Assembly (NCBI RefSeq): GCF_900114015.1
Contig: NZ_FORN01000003.1
Span: 124,001 to 188,000 of the forward strand
DNA: 64,000 nt
Source: Caulobacter sp. UNC279MFTsu5.1
GTDB taxonomy: Bacteria > Pseudomonadota > Alphaproteobacteria > Caulobacterales > Caulobacteraceae
Reading direction: 5' to 3'
In this document: positions 48,332 through 57,651 of the stretch, one piece after another
Layout: each line of letters begins with the position of its first letter
How positions within the stretch are numbered: the stretch's first letter is position 1
Notes under the pieces: generated by a model
Databases searched by the model: none
What the model was told of the DNA's origin: nothing
Seen by the model: the letters and a program-made list of their open reading frames with translations, nothing else
Translations under genes and position numbers: made by a program

Positions 48332-48921
48332 GCGATCGACCTCATCGGCTTGATGAGGGCGTCCAGCTCATCCTGGGACATGTTCTGGCCTCCGGCCTCA
48401 CCCAGCTCGATGGACTGATCGTCGCGGCGCCGGCCGTCCGGGAACTCCACGGGCGGGCCCAGGTTGCGCCAGCGGCGGTCGGGACCGACATAGGCTTCGC
48501 ATTCGATGAACAGGCGATCGCCCTTGGCGACCCAGAGAATGCGCTCCAGCATCACCGCCGGCGACACCGGCTTGGTGACGATGAAGTTGGCGCCGCAGTC
48601 GCGGGCCTTCTCGACCAGGCTGCGGCGGGTGTGGGAGGTGAGGAGGATCACCGGCGTCATGCGGTTGGCCTCGTCAGCCTCGCGACGCAGCCAGCGGGTC
48701 AGGTCGTAGCCGTCCAGGTCCGGCAAGGCGCCGTTGGCCAGGACCAGGTCGAAGCTCTGGTATTTCAGCTCGTCCTGGGCCTCCAGGCCGCCGGCCTTGC
48801 GCACGACGTTGCGCAGGCCGAAGCTGGTCAGCACGCCGACGATGATGTCCTGCGACTGGGGGTTATCGTCGACGATCAACGCCCGAGCCTTGTCGAGATT
48901 GATGTACTGGCTTGGCTGCAA
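48328..48921 (-). CDS. Atypical receiver-domain protein lacking the phosphoacceptor Asp, with FliM-like tail
   Basis: A 197-aa CheY-like protein. Asp18 and Asp19 (IVDDN), Thr95 (ILLTSHT) and Lys117 (VTKPVSP) are present, but the phosphorylation position is Asn63 (FDLVLANGALPDLDG), so aspartyl phosphorylation should not occur. After the receiver come Arg-rich segments YVGPDRRWRN and DGRRRDD, then a C-terminal MSQDELDALIKP that resembles the N-terminal SQDEIDALL peptide by which FliM binds CheY. The following gene overlaps by 4 nt. A role in motor or polarity control is inferred, not shown. Confidence 0.82.
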   Translation of the reverse strand: MQPSQYINLDKARALIVDDNPQSQDIIVGVLTSFGLRNVVRKAGGLEAQDELKYQSFDLVLANGALPDLDGYDLTRWLRREADEANRMTPVILLTSHTRRSLVEKARDCGANFIVTKPVSPAVMLERILWVAKGDRLFIECEAYVGPDRRWRNLGPPVEFPDGRRRDDQSIELGEAGGQNMSQDELDALIKPMRSIA

Positions 48922-49076
48922 GACCCCGACACGCTCCGGCCGCCCCGCGACGCGACGGGACCCTCACCCTATAGCTGAACACCGTTAAGAAACCGCTGTC
49001 GCGCGAAGGGGCGGGGCGGAGTGTCGCGGGGCGGGATGAGCGGAGTTTTAGAGCTGGATTGCGGGGCGCCTGCCCC

Positions 49077-49931
49077 TCACACCGCGTCCAGGCCAATGTC
49101 CAGGTTGAGGGCCGAGTGGGTCAGGGCGCCGACGCTGATCACGTCGACCCCGGTCTCGGCGATGGCCCGCACGGTGGTCAGGTTGACGCCGCCCGAGGCC
49201 TCCAGCACCGCCCGGCCCTTGGCGAGGGCGACGGCGGTCTTCAGGTCGTCGAGGCTGAAATTGTCGAGCATGACCACGTCGGGGCCGTGCTTCAGGGCGT
49301 CCTCCAGCTGGTCCAGCCCGTCGACCTCCACCTCGACCTTGACCAGGTGGCCGGCGAAGGCGCGGGCCCGGCGGACGGCCTCGCCCACCCCGCCGCAGGC
49401 GGCGACGTGGTTGTCCTTGATCAGGATGGCGTCGTCCAGGCCGAATCGGTGGTTGATCCCGCCGCCGCAGCGCACGGCGTACTTCTCCAGGGCGCGCAGG
49501 CCGGGCGTGGTCTTGCGGGTGTCGACGATGGTCGCCTTCGTGCCCTCGACCAGGCGGACATAGGCGCGGGTCAGGGTGGCGACGCCCGACAGCTTGCCCA
49601 GCAGGTTCAGGCCCGTGCGCTCGGCGGCCAGCACGGCGCGGGCGTTCCCCTCGGCCCGGGCCAGGATCGCGCCGGGGTGCGCGTCGGCGCCGTCGGGGGT
49701 GACGACCTCGAACGACGCCGTCGGGTCGAGGGCGGCCAGGGCCAGGCGGGCGCAGGACAGGCCGGCCACCCGGCCGTCCTGCCGCGCGGCCCAGACCACC
49801 GACAGCCGCGCGCCGGCGTCGATGCAGGCCAGGGCGGTGATGTCCCCGGCCCGGCCCAGGTCCTCGGCCAGGGCCATGTCGATGATCGGGCGGACCAGGA
49901 GGTCGGGGAGGGGCGTGACGGGCTTGCTCAT
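49077..49931 (-). CDS. nadC: Nicotinate-nucleotide pyrophosphorylase (quinolinate phosphoribosyltransferase)
   Basis: A 284-aa enzyme making nicotinate mononucleotide from quinolinate and PRPP, the third step of de novo NAD synthesis. Marks are EDLGRAGDITALAC, ERTGLNLLGKLSGVATLT, DTRKTTPGLRALEKYAVRCG with GGINHR, IKDNHV, VEVEVDGLDQLEDAL and LEASGGVNLTTVRAIAETGV with DVISVGALTHS. The ATG overlaps the nadB stop (ATGA). It is the last gene of the nad operon. Confidence 0.97.
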   Translation of the reverse strand: MSKPVTPLPDLLVRPIIDMALAEDLGRAGDITALACIDAGARLSVVWAARQDGRVAGLSCARLALAALDPTASFEVVTPDGADAHPGAILARAEGNARAVLAAERTGLNLLGKLSGVATLTRAYVRLVEGTKATIVDTRKTTPGLRALEKYAVRCGGGINHRFGLDDAILIKDNHVAACGGVGEAVRRARAFAGHLVKVEVEVDGLDQLEDALKHGPDVVMLDNFSLDDLKTAVALAKGRAVLEASGGVNLTTVRAIAETGVDVISVGALTHSALNLDIGLDAV

Positions 49932-51454
49932 TCCGCGGCGTAACGGACCGCGCGGCCCGGTTCCTGATCCTGGAGGGTGACGAAGGTGCGTTCCGGCAGG
50001 GCCATGGCGGGGAAGTCGGCGCGGAAATGGCCGCCCCGGCTTTCCTGGCGGGCCAGGGCGGCGCGGGCGATCAGCTGGGCGGCGACCAAGGTCGGCGCGA
50101 GGCCGTGCGCGGCCTCAAGGGCGTCCAGGACGGCGACCAGACGGGCCAGGCCCTCGGCGTCGCGGATGACCCCGGCGTCGCGGCTCATCGCCTGGCGCAG
50201 GGCCTGCAGCGCGGCGTCCGGCAGGTCCGGCGTCGGGGCGGCCGACAGCGGCGATTCACCGCCGATGGCGAGGTCCCGGGCCGCACGGCCGGCCCTGGCC
50301 CCGAACACGGCCGCCTCCAGCAGGCTGTTGGAGGCCAGGCGGTTGGCGCCGTGCACGCCCGTGCTGGCGCATTCGCCGGCGGCCAGCAGGCCCGGCAGGC
50401 TGGTGCGGCCGTCCAGGTCGGTGGCTGCCCCGCCCATGTGGTAGTGCACGGCCGGGGTCACGGGGATCGGCTGGACGCGCGGGTCGACGCCCGCGCCCAT
50501 GCAGGCGGCGAACACGGCCGGGAACTCGTGCGGAAAGTGCGCCCCCACGGCGGTCGTCGCGTCCAGGAACGCGCCGCGGCCGGCCGCGCGCTCGGCGTGG
50601 ATGGCGCGAGCCACCACGTCGCGCGGGGCCAGTTCCTTGGCGGGATGATAGTCGGCCATGAAGGCGCGGCCGTCCTTGTTCCGCAGGATCGCCCCCTCGC
50701 CGCGCAGGGCCTCGGTGGCCAGGGGGGCGGGGTCCCTGCCGATGTCGATGGCCGTGGGGTGGAACTGCACGAATTCCGGATCGGCGATCTCGGCGCCGGC
50801 CAGGGCGGCCAGGCCCACCCCTTCGCCGCGCACCTGGGCCGGGGTGGTGGTGACGGCGTAGAGGCCGCCCACCCCGCCGGTGGCCAGGATCACGGCGGGG
50901 GCGACGATCTCGACCAGCGCGCCGTCGATCTCGGCCAGCACCCCGACGACGCGGCCGGTCGCGTCCTGGAGCAGCCGCCGGGCGCGGGCGTTTTCGCGAA
51001 TCTCGACGGTCGGCGCGGCGCGGACGGCGGCGATGACCGCGGCCATGATCGCCGCCCCGGCCCCGTCGCCGCCGACCCGGGCCACCCGGGCCTTGGCGTG
51101 GGCGGCCTCGAGGCTGAGCACGAACCCGCCGTCGGCCTGGCGGTCGAACGGCGCGCCCAGCATGGCCAGGGCGCGGACCGCGGCGGGCCCTTCGGTGGTC
51201 AGCAGTTCGACGGCGGCCGGGTCGCACAGGCCGGCGCCGGCCGCGATGGTGTCGGCGGCGTGCAGGGCGGGGGCGTCCTCGTCCGACAGGGCCGCGGCCA
51301 TGCCGCCCTGGGCCCAGGCGCTGGAGCAGCCGGTGGCCAGCGGCGTGGGTGACAGCACCAGGGCCTTGCGCGGCGCGGCGGCCAGGGCGGCCGTGAGGCC
51401 CGCCAGGCCCGCCCCGACGATCACGGGGCCGTCGAAGGTGATGCGGTCAAGCAT
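49928..51454 (-). CDS. nadB: L-aspartate oxidase
   Basis: A 508-aa FAD enzyme oxidising L-aspartate to iminoaspartate, which NadA condenses to quinolinate. The FAD loop is [17 protein letters not shown]. Then come [61 protein letters not shown]-like [40 protein letters not shown] and [20 protein letters not shown]. The first codons overlap the macro-domain gene by 8 bp. Confidence 0.97.
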   Translation of the reverse strand: MLDRITFDGPVIVGAGLAGLTAALAAAPRKALVLSPTPLATGCSSAWAQGGMAAALSDEDAPALHAADTIAAGAGLCDPAAVELLTTEGPAAVRALAMLGAPFDRQADGGFVLSLEAAHAKARVARVGGDGAGAAIMAAVIAAVRAAPTVEIRENARARRLLQDATGRVVGVLAEIDGALVEIVAPAVILATGGVGGLYAVTTTPAQVRGEGVGLAALAGAEIADPEFVQFHPTAIDIGRDPAPLATEALRGEGAILRNKDGRAFMADYHPAKELAPRDVVARAIHAERAAGRGAFLDATTAVGAHFPHEFPAVFAACMGAGVDPRVQPIPVTPAVHYHMGGAATDLDGRTSLPGLLAAGECASTGVHGANRLASNSLLEAAVFGARAGRAARDLAIGGESPLSAAPTPDLPDAALQALRQAMSRDAGVIRDAEGLARLVAVLDALEAAHGLAPTLVAAQLIARAALARQESRGGHFRADFPAMALPERTFVTLQDQEPGRAVRYAAE

Positions 51455-51956
51455 GGCTCAACTCCAGGGCCGCGCGATGCCGCTCGGCCGACGCTTCGTC
51501 GAAGCAGCAGAAGATTACTTCGGCCGGATTGGCCTCCTGGAAGGCCGCGACGGTGGTCACGGCGATCCGGGCCGCCCGGTCGGCGGGAAAGCGGTAGATC
51601 CCGGTCGAGATGGCCGGGAAGGCGATGGTTTCGAAACCCTTGGCGGCCGCGATCTCCAGCGACCGGCGATAGCAGCTGGCCAGCAGTTCGGGCTCGCCCT
51701 GGTCGCCGCCGTTCCAGACCGGACCGACGGTGTGGATCACCCAGCGGGCCGGCAGGCGGAAGCCTTCGGTCAGCTTGGCGTCGCCGGTCTTGCAGCCGCC
51801 CAGCATCCGCCCCGCCAGGGCCAGCTCCGGCCCGGCCTTGCGATGGATGGCGCCGTCCACGCCGCCGCCGCCCAGCAGGCTGGAGTTGGCGGCGTTGACG
51901 ATGGCGTCGACGTCCAGGATCGTGATGTCGGCCTGGATGACGCTCATCTGGGCCAT
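51447..51956 (-). CDS. Macro-domain protein (O-acetyl-ADP-ribose deacetylase-like)
   Basis: A 169-aa single macro domain. The ADP-ribose site is seen as [30 protein letters not shown] and [17 protein letters not shown], matching the YmdB/MacroD group that hydrolyses O-acetyl-ADP-ribose and ADP-ribose esters. The start is at [11 protein letters not shown], 2 bp after the nadA stop, and the stop overlaps nadB. It is therefore an internal member of the NAD operon, which suggests a link between NAD supply and ADP-ribose turnover. Confidence 0.93.
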   Translation of the reverse strand: MAQMSVIQADITILDVDAIVNAANSSLLGGGGVDGAIHRKAGPELALAGRMLGGCKTGDAKLTEGFRLPARWVIHTVGPVWNGGDQGEPELLASCYRRSLEIAAAKGFETIAFPAISTGIYRFPADRAARIAVTTVAAFQEANPAEVIFCCFDEASAERHRAALELSHA

Positions 51957-51958
51957 GG

Positions 51959-53071
51959 TCAGATCAGCTCCACGTCCACGTGGTGCCTGGCCTTCACCAG
52001 GTCGTAGCGGGCCGGAACCGTCGGCGGCGGCAGGTCGATCATCCGCTGCACGGCCAGCTTGGCGCGCAGGGCCACCGACGGATCCACCGTCACCTCGAAC
52101 CGGTCGTGGACCAGGGCGTCGTGGATGTTCTGCAGGCTGATCCGCTTCATGTGCGGGCACAGGTTGCAGGGGCCGATGAACTGGGTGCCCGGGCTCTCGG
52201 CCTGGACGTTGGAGGCCATCGAGCACTCGGTGATCAGCACCACCTGCTTGGGCTTGCGCAGCGCCACATAGTCGTTCATCGCCGCGGTCGAGCCGGCGAA
52301 GTCGGCCGCCTCCAGGATCTCGGCTGGGCACTCCGGGTGGGCCAGGATCTCCGCTTCCGGCCAGGCGAAGCGCATGTCGGCGATGTCCTGGGCGGTGAAG
52401 CGCTCGTGCACCTCGCAGCGGCCGGCCCAGGCGATGATCTTCACCGAAGTCTGGCGGGCGACGTTGCGGGCCAGGAACTCGTCGGGGATCAGGATCACCT
52501 TGTCGACGCCCCACTCGCGGGCCGCCCACTCCACCACCTGCACGGCGTTGGCGCTGGTGCAGCAGATGTCGGTCTCGGCCTTCACGTCGGCGGTGGTGTT
52601 GACATAGGTGACCACCGGCACGCCCGGATGGCGCTGCTTGATCAGCCGCACGTCGGCGCCGGTGATCGAGGAGGCCAGGCTGCAGCCGGCCCGCAGGTCG
52701 GGGATCAGCACACGCTTCTCGGGGGCCAGCACCTTGCTGGTCTCGGCCATGAAGTGCACGCCGGCCTGGACGATCACGGCGGCGTCGCACTTGGCCGCCT
52801 CGCGGGCCAGGGCCAGGCTGTCGCCGACGAAGTCGCCCACGCCGTGGAAGATCTCGGGCGTCATGTAGTTGTGGGCCAGGATGACGGCGTTCTTCTCGCG
52901 CTTCAGCCGGTTGATCTCGGCGATCAGCGGCGCGTGGATTCGCCACTCCAGCGGGGTCACATGATGCTTGACCTTGTCCCAGGTCGCGGCGGTCTGGGCC
53001 TCGACGTCGGGCGTGAAGGCGAGGGGCGCCGGAGGGGGCGTGAAACCGTCAGCCACGAAACCGTCAGCCAT
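51959..53071 (-). CDS. nadA: Quinolinate synthase
   Basis: A 370-aa [4Fe-4S] enzyme condensing iminoaspartate and dihydroxyacetone phosphate to quinolinate. Conserved parts are [52 protein letters not shown], the cluster Cys in [30 protein letters not shown], and the Cys in TECSMASN and [19 protein letters not shown]. The start was put at [10 protein letters not shown] because the longer frame runs through the palindromic operator. It is first in the operon. Confidence 0.96.
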   Translation of the reverse strand: MADGFVADGFTPPPAPLAFTPDVEAQTAATWDKVKHHVTPLEWRIHAPLIAEINRLKREKNAVILAHNYMTPEIFHGVGDFVGDSLALAREAAKCDAAVIVQAGVHFMAETSKVLAPEKRVLIPDLRAGCSLASSITGADVRLIKQRHPGVPVVTYVNTTADVKAETDICCTSANAVQVVEWAAREWGVDKVILIPDEFLARNVARQTSVKIIAWAGRCEVHERFTAQDIADMRFAWPEAEILAHPECPAEILEAADFAGSTAAMNDYVALRKPKQVVLITECSMASNVQAESPGTQFIGPCNLCPHMKRISLQNIHDALVHDRFEVTVDPSVALRAKLAVQRMIDLPPPTVPARYDLVKARHHVDVELI

Positions 53072-53084
53072 GTGAACCTCACTT

Positions 53085-53175
53085 ATGCTCAATCTGAGCA
53101 TTTCAAGGGCCTCAAAAAACGCCGGAAACGGAGGATTTTCCATCTCGGCGTCGCCCCTTATGCTGAAATTGAGCA
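53085..53175 (-). promoter_or_regulatory. Two palindromic operators upstream of nadA
   Basis: ATGCTCA-ATC-TGAGCAT at 53085-53101 is a perfect 7-3-7 inverted repeat. TGCTGAAATTGAGCA at 53161-53175 is a near-perfect second copy. Centres are 75 bp apart. The first lies 14 bp before the nadA start and overlaps the leader. Such paired sites suit an NAD-synthesis repressor of the NadQ/NrtR kind, but the regulator gene is not in the window. Confidence 0.7.
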
Positions 53176-53320
53176 AAAGGGATGAAAGACATATAGACCC
53201 TTCGGGGCCGATTGCAAAGGGAGGGCGTGAAAATCCGTGTTCGGCGGGAGGCGGGGGCGGCCGGAGGCCACGCCCGGCTTGTCACCGGCGCCGCCCCTGG
53301 CTCCAGGACAGGCTGCTGGC

Positions 53321-55756
53321 CTACGCCTTCGCCTTCCCGCCCTTCCTCGCCGTCGCCGTCGCCGTCATCGTCTTGGCGGGCACGTGCTTGTCCCAGGCGT
53401 CGGCCATCGCCTGGGCCAGGGCGTCCAGGGCGTAGGGCTTGCGCAGCAGCGGCCAGGGGGTGTCGTGGGCGCGGACCAGTTCCTGGCCGGTGTAGCCCGA
53501 GCTGAGCAGGACCGGCAGCTCGGGCCGTTCCTGCGACAGGGTGACGGCCAGGTCGACCCCGCTCTTGCCGCCCGGCATGATCACGTCGGTGATCACCAGG
53601 CCCACGGTCGGGTCGTGGCGGGCGATGGCCAGGGCCTCGTCGGCGGTGGCGGCGCGGCTGACCATGTGGCCCAGCTCGTCGATCATCGCCGCGATCAGGT
53701 CGCCCACCTCGCCGTCGTCCTCGACCAGCAGCACGTGGGCGGTGGCGCGAGTGGCCGGCGGCCGGACGGCCAGCACCTCGATCGGCGAGAAGGCCTCGCG
53801 CACCGGCAGCATCATGGCCACGGTCGTGCCTTGGCCCCGTTCAGACTCGATGCTGACCTCGCCGCCGCTCTGGCGCACGAAGCCGTAGACCTGGGACAGG
53901 CCCAGGCCCGTGCCCTTGCCGACCGGCTTGGTGGTGTAGAAAGGCTCGAAGGCCCGCTCCAGGGTCTGGGCGTCCATGCCCTCGCCGGTGTCGCGCACGG
54001 CCACGCGCAGATAGCGCCCGGCCGGCAGGTCGCCCAGGGGCTCGGCCAGGTCGACGCCCTGCGAGGCGACGGTGATCCTGCCGCCGGGCGGGGTGGCGTC
54101 GCGGGCGTTGACCACCAGGTTCAGCAGGGCCGCCTCGAACTGGCCGGAGTCGGTCAGGGTGGTGCGGCCGCCGGCCTTCAGCTCCAGGACCAGGTCGACG
54201 CCTTCCCCGACCGCGCGGCGCAGCAGGCTCTCGCTCTCGGCGATCATCGCGTCGATCCGGCAGATCTCCGGGTTCAGCGGCTGGCGGCGGGCGAAGGCCA
54301 GCAGGTGCTGGGTCAGCTTCTCGCCGCGCCGGGCCGCCGACTGGGCCGCGTTCAGCATGCGCTCGCGCCGCTTGTCGTCCTCGGGATTGCGCTGCAGCAC
54401 GTCCAGGGCGCCGATGATCACGGTCAGCAGGTTGTTGAAGTCGTGCGCCACCCCGCCGGTCAGCTGGCCGATGGCCTCCAGCTTCTGCGACTGGGTCAGG
54501 GCGGCCTGGGCGGCGTCGCGCTCGGCCAGGGCCTCCTGCACGCGGTCGGCCAGCAGCTCGTTCAGGCCGGTCAGCTTGGCCTCGGCCTCCTTGGCCTCGG
54601 TGACGTCGAAGGCGATGCCGATGAAGCCGATGAACTCGCCGCCCGGCCCCAGGCGCGGCTGCGAGAACGACTTGAGCCAGCGCCACTGGCCGTCGGCCCG
54701 GCGGTAGCGGCCCTCCAGGCTGAACGGCCGGCGCGAGGCCTCGCCGGCGATCTGGGCCTTGAGGATGGCGGGCAGGTCGTCGGCGTGCAGGCGCGAGCGC
54801 CAGTCCAGCACCAGGGCCTCGTCATAGGTCACGCCCGCGAAGTCGACATAGGCGGCGTTGACGAACACCCGCAGGCCGTCGTCGCCGCTGATCCACATCA
54901 GGGCCGGGGCGCTGTCGGCCAGGGCGCGGAAGCGGGCCTCGCTCTCGCGCAGGCTCTCCTCGGCCCGGCGGCGCGTGGTGACCTCGAAATTGACGCCCAG
55001 GACGCGCAGGGCGCGGCCAGCCTCGTCGCGCACCACCTCGCCGCGGCCGTGGATCCAGCGTTCGCCGTCCGGGTGGTCGGCCAGCCGGTATTCGACCTCG
55101 TAGTGCCCGCCCTTGACCGCCTCGCGCAGCCGGTCCCGGACCAGGGCGCGGTCATCGGGGTGGACCACCTCGACCAGGTTGTCCAGGTCGATCGGGCCCT
55201 CCAGCGGCAGGCCCAGGTTCCGGCGCGCGGTGCGCGACAGGTCCAGGACGTTGTTCTGGACGTCCCACTCCCAGGGGCCGACCCCGGCGGAGGTCTGGGT
55301 GACCTGCAGGCGGGCTTCGGCCTCGGACTGCCGCCGGCGGGCCTCGGCCAGCTTGACCAGGCTGGCGCGCAGGGCCGCGGCCACGGCGGCGGTGATCAGC
55401 GACGACAGCACGAACAGCGCCAGGGCGGCGACCTGGCTGCGGCTCAAGGCCTCGCCCCGCAGGCCGCCCTGCAGCCAGCTGGCGAACAGCACCCCCGCCG
55501 CGATCGGCGCTAGGCCCCAGCGCCAGCCGGCGTAGAGGGTGACCAGGATGGTGGCCGGGAAAAAGGTCTGGGTCGCGCCGACCCCGGCGGTCAGGCCCAG
55601 CAGCGCCAGCCTCAGGCCGATCGCCGCCAGGATCGCCGCCCCGGTCGCCAGGGCCGCCCGCCAGGCCGGCGGCGGGATCTCCGGGATGAGCCACGCGCTT
55701 ATCGTGTCGGGCCAGGCGCGGCCGCGAGCTTTCGCGTGCGGTTCTTCAATCTTCAT
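53321..55756 (-). CDS. Hybrid sensor histidine kinase with PAS domains and receiver
   Basis: About 811 aa. An N-terminal membrane domain of four or five helices (about 30-140) is followed by two PAS domains (GPWEWDVQNNVLDLSRTARR; ALADSAPALMWISGDDGL) with PAC motifs, a coiled linker, a HisKA box with AIGQLTGGVAHDFNNLLTVI (phosphoacceptor His), an ATPase domain (NLVVNARDATPPGG, VRDTGEGMD, GKGTGLGLSQVYGF) and a C-terminal receiver with Asp in LVITDVIMPGGKSG. The GGVAHDFNNLLT type often passes phosphate through its own receiver to phosphotransfer proteins. It is divergent from dps; no partner is adjacent. Confidence 0.88.
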   Translation of the reverse strand: MKIEEPHAKARGRAWPDTISAWLIPEIPPPAWRAALATGAAILAAIGLRLALLGLTAGVGATQTFFPATILVTLYAGWRWGLAPIAAGVLFASWLQGGLRGEALSRSQVAALALFVLSSLITAAVAAALRASLVKLAEARRRQSEAEARLQVTQTSAGVGPWEWDVQNNVLDLSRTARRNLGLPLEGPIDLDNLVEVVHPDDRALVRDRLREAVKGGHYEVEYRLADHPDGERWIHGRGEVVRDEAGRALRVLGVNFEVTTRRRAEESLRESEARFRALADSAPALMWISGDDGLRVFVNAAYVDFAGVTYDEALVLDWRSRLHADDLPAILKAQIAGEASRRPFSLEGRYRRADGQWRWLKSFSQPRLGPGGEFIGFIGIAFDVTEAKEAEAKLTGLNELLADRVQEALAERDAAQAALTQSQKLEAIGQLTGGVAHDFNNLLTVIIGALDVLQRNPEDDKRRERMLNAAQSAARRGEKLTQHLLAFARRQPLNPEICRIDAMIAESESLLRRAVGEGVDLVLELKAGGRTTLTDSGQFEAALLNLVVNARDATPPGGRITVASQGVDLAEPLGDLPAGRYLRVAVRDTGEGMDAQTLERAFEPFYTTKPVGKGTGLGLSQVYGFVRQSGGEVSIESERGQGTTVAMMLPVREAFSPIEVLAVRPPATRATAHVLLVEDDGEVGDLIAAMIDELGHMVSRAATADEALAIARHDPTVGLVITDVIMPGGKSGVDLAVTLSQERPELPVLLSSGYTGQELVRAHDTPWPLLRKPYALDALAQAMADAWDKHVPAKTMTATATARKGGKAKA

Positions 55757-55832
55757 GGGACTCGATGCGCGCATGACGGCTTGCCTGGAGCATGGACACG
55801 CTTACCTAGGACGCGCAACACGGGAGATCATG

Positions 55833-56312
55833 ATGGCTGCGCACCTGAACACTGGCTTCACCGCGAAACAGCGCGCCGACGTCGTGGCCGGCCTGAACAG
55901 GGTCCTGGCCGACAGCTACGCGCTGTATCTGAAGACCCACGGCTATCACTGGAACGTGCGCGGCGCCAACTTTCAGGCGCTGCACGTGCTGCTGGAAGGC
56001 CAGTACACCGAGCAGTGGACGGCGCTGGACGCCATCGCCGAGCGCATCCGGGCCCTGGGCGAACTGGCGCCGATGGGGTATGGCGCGTTCGGTAACCTTT
56101 CCAGCATCAAGGACGGCGACGCCGAGAAGGAGTGGGAGGCCATGTTCAGGGAATTGCAGAGCGACAACGAGACCGTGATCGCCACCCTGCGCGACGCCTT
56201 CGCGGCCGCCGACGCGGCGGGCGACGAGGCCACCGCCGACCTCTACACCCAGCGCCTGGCCGCCCACGAGAAGCACGCCTGGATGATCCGCTCCACGCTC
56301 GGCGGAAAGTGA
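55833..56312 (+). CDS. dps: Dps-family DNA-binding ferritin
   Basis: A 159-aa protein forming a 12-subunit shell that oxidises and stores iron and protects DNA. Ferroxidase residues are visible in KTHGYHWNVRGANFQALHVL (His) and EGQYTEQWTALDAIAERIRA (Glu, Asp). The start was put at the second of two tandem ATGs, 6 bp after CGGGAG. Divergent promoters of this gene and the hybrid kinase share the 76-bp gap. Confidence 0.93.
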   Translation: MAAHLNTGFTAKQRADVVAGLNRVLADSYALYLKTHGYHWNVRGANFQALHVLLEGQYTEQWTALDAIAERIRALGELAPMGYGAFGNLSSIKDGDAEKEWEAMFRELQSDNETVIATLRDAFAAADAAGDEATADLYTQRLAAHEKHAWMIRSTLGGK

Positions 56313-56328
56313 CCGCCCTGAAGCCTCC

Positions 56329-57546
56329 GTGCCAGCGCTAGGCCGACATTCGGTGCTGAGGGCCGCCGGGACGCTGGTCGTCCTCGGCGGCCTTTGCGCG
56401 TGCGCGGCCGGCGAGCTCCCGGTCGGGTCGGACCGAGCGGCCGGTCTGGCGACCGTCGCCGGGTCGCTGTCGGACGCCGGCCTGGCGCGCTACGCCGCCG
56501 ACATGGATCCGGCCATGCTGGCCCTGGCCCGCCGGCACGATCCCCGGCCGCACAAGGACTATTGGGGCCGGGTGCGGGGCTGGGAGAAGCTGGACCTGCG
56601 CGTGATCCCGCGCCTGGGCGACCGGGAGCCGGACTTCGAGGAGGCGAGAGCGATCAACGACTTCAAGGCCGCCTCGCCCCTGGCCGTGGAGCCGTCGCGG
56701 CCGTTCGTGCTGTCCGGCGCTCCGTCGGTGCGGAGCCAGGCCCTGCACTGCCTGACCCAGGCGGTCTATTTCGAGGCCGGCTTCGAGCCGGTCGAGGGCC
56801 AGCGGGCCGTGGCCCAGACCGTGATCAACAGGATGCGCCATCCCGGCTATCCCAAGTCGATCTGCGGCGTGATCTACGAGGGCGCGGCGCGAGGGACCGG
56901 CTGCCAGTTCAGCTTCACCTGCGACGGCTCGCTGCAGCGGGCGATCAGCCCGGCCGTCTGGACCAACGCCGAGATCGTCGCCAAGCGGGCCCTGGCCGGC
57001 TTCGTGATGAAGGACATCGGAACCGCCACCCACTACCACGCGGCCTATGTCTATCCGTACTGGGCGCCGACCCTGGTCAAGCTGCGGACGGTGGGCACGC
57101 ACGTCTTCTATCGCTGGACCGGCCCGTCCGGCGAGCAGGCGGCGTTCCGGGGCCGCTATTCGGGCGACGAGACGGTGTCGGCCGACATCCTGATGGGCGC
57201 CGACCCGCGCACCCTGGAGGCGGCCCCGCCGGGATCGCTGGCCGCCCTGGCGGCGGGGGGCGCGGGCCTGATCCCCGTGGCGACCGGCGAGCCGGCCAAG
57301 ATCGTCAGCCCCGAGGGAGTGGTCGAGATCCTGCCGCCGATGACCGGCGATCCGGCCGCGGCCATGCGCGGCGGCCGTCGCCTGCCGACGCCGGAAGAGA
57401 TCGAGAAGATCAACAAGGCCCTGGGCGCGCTGGAGGCGCCGGTGGTCGACACCACGGTCAAGCCCGCGGAAACCGCGCCGCCGCCTGCACCGGAACCGCC
57501 CAAGCCGAAAGCGCGGCCGCCCAGCCTGGTCAATCGGCTGAACTAG
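56329..57546 (+). CDS. SleB-type cell-wall hydrolase (Hydrolase_2 domain), copy 2
   Basis: A 405-aa exported protein from a GTG start. The N terminus has a signal sequence with a lipobox-like LGGLCAC. The hydrolase domain at about 140-265 reads LHCLTQAVYFEAGFEPVEGQ, AVAQTVINRMRHPGYPKSIC-GVIYEG, GCQFSFTCDGSLQRA and ATHYHAAYVYPYWAP. In the YYEARGE motif of copy 1 the Arg-Gly is replaced (YFEAGFE) while the first Glu is kept. Both copies share DPAMLALARRHDP-type segments before the domain, so they are true paralogues. It lies 17 bp after dps and may be co-transcribed. The C terminus is Pro-rich. Confidence 0.85.
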   Translation: MPALGRHSVLRAAGTLVVLGGLCACAAGELPVGSDRAAGLATVAGSLSDAGLARYAADMDPAMLALARRHDPRPHKDYWGRVRGWEKLDLRVIPRLGDREPDFEEARAINDFKAASPLAVEPSRPFVLSGAPSVRSQALHCLTQAVYFEAGFEPVEGQRAVAQTVINRMRHPGYPKSICGVIYEGAARGTGCQFSFTCDGSLQRAISPAVWTNAEIVAKRALAGFVMKDIGTATHYHAAYVYPYWAPTLVKLRTVGTHVFYRWTGPSGEQAAFRGRYSGDETVSADILMGADPRTLEAAPPGSLAALAAGGAGLIPVATGEPAKIVSPEGVVEILPPMTGDPAAAMRGGRRLPTPEEIEKINKALGALEAPVVDTTVKPAETAPPPAPEPPKPKARPPSLVNRLN

Positions 57547-57551
57547 CGGGA

Positions 57552-57650
57552 CCCCCTCAGTCGCTTCGCGACAGCTCCCCCGGAGGGGGAGCATCTGCTC
57601 GGCGTAGATCCTCCCCCTTTGGGGGAGGTGGCCCGGAGGGCCGGAGGGGG
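57552..57650. repeat. Palindromic intergenic repeat, family B
   Basis: CCCCCTCAGTCGCTTCGCGA ... GGAGGTGGCCCGGAGGGCC and GGAGGGGG, lying between the convergent hydrolase and trxB genes. Confidence 0.75.
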
Positions 57651-57651
57651 G

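Noticed and set aside
51947-52946. Upstream extension of the macro-domain frame into nadA
   Set aside because: The extra 330 codons are an out-of-frame shadow of nadA. The macro domain starts right after the nadA stop.
53237-55513. 758-codon plus-strand frame opposite the hybrid kinase
   Set aside because: Gln/Gly/Val-rich antisense shadow. The minus strand encodes PAS, kinase and receiver domains in order.
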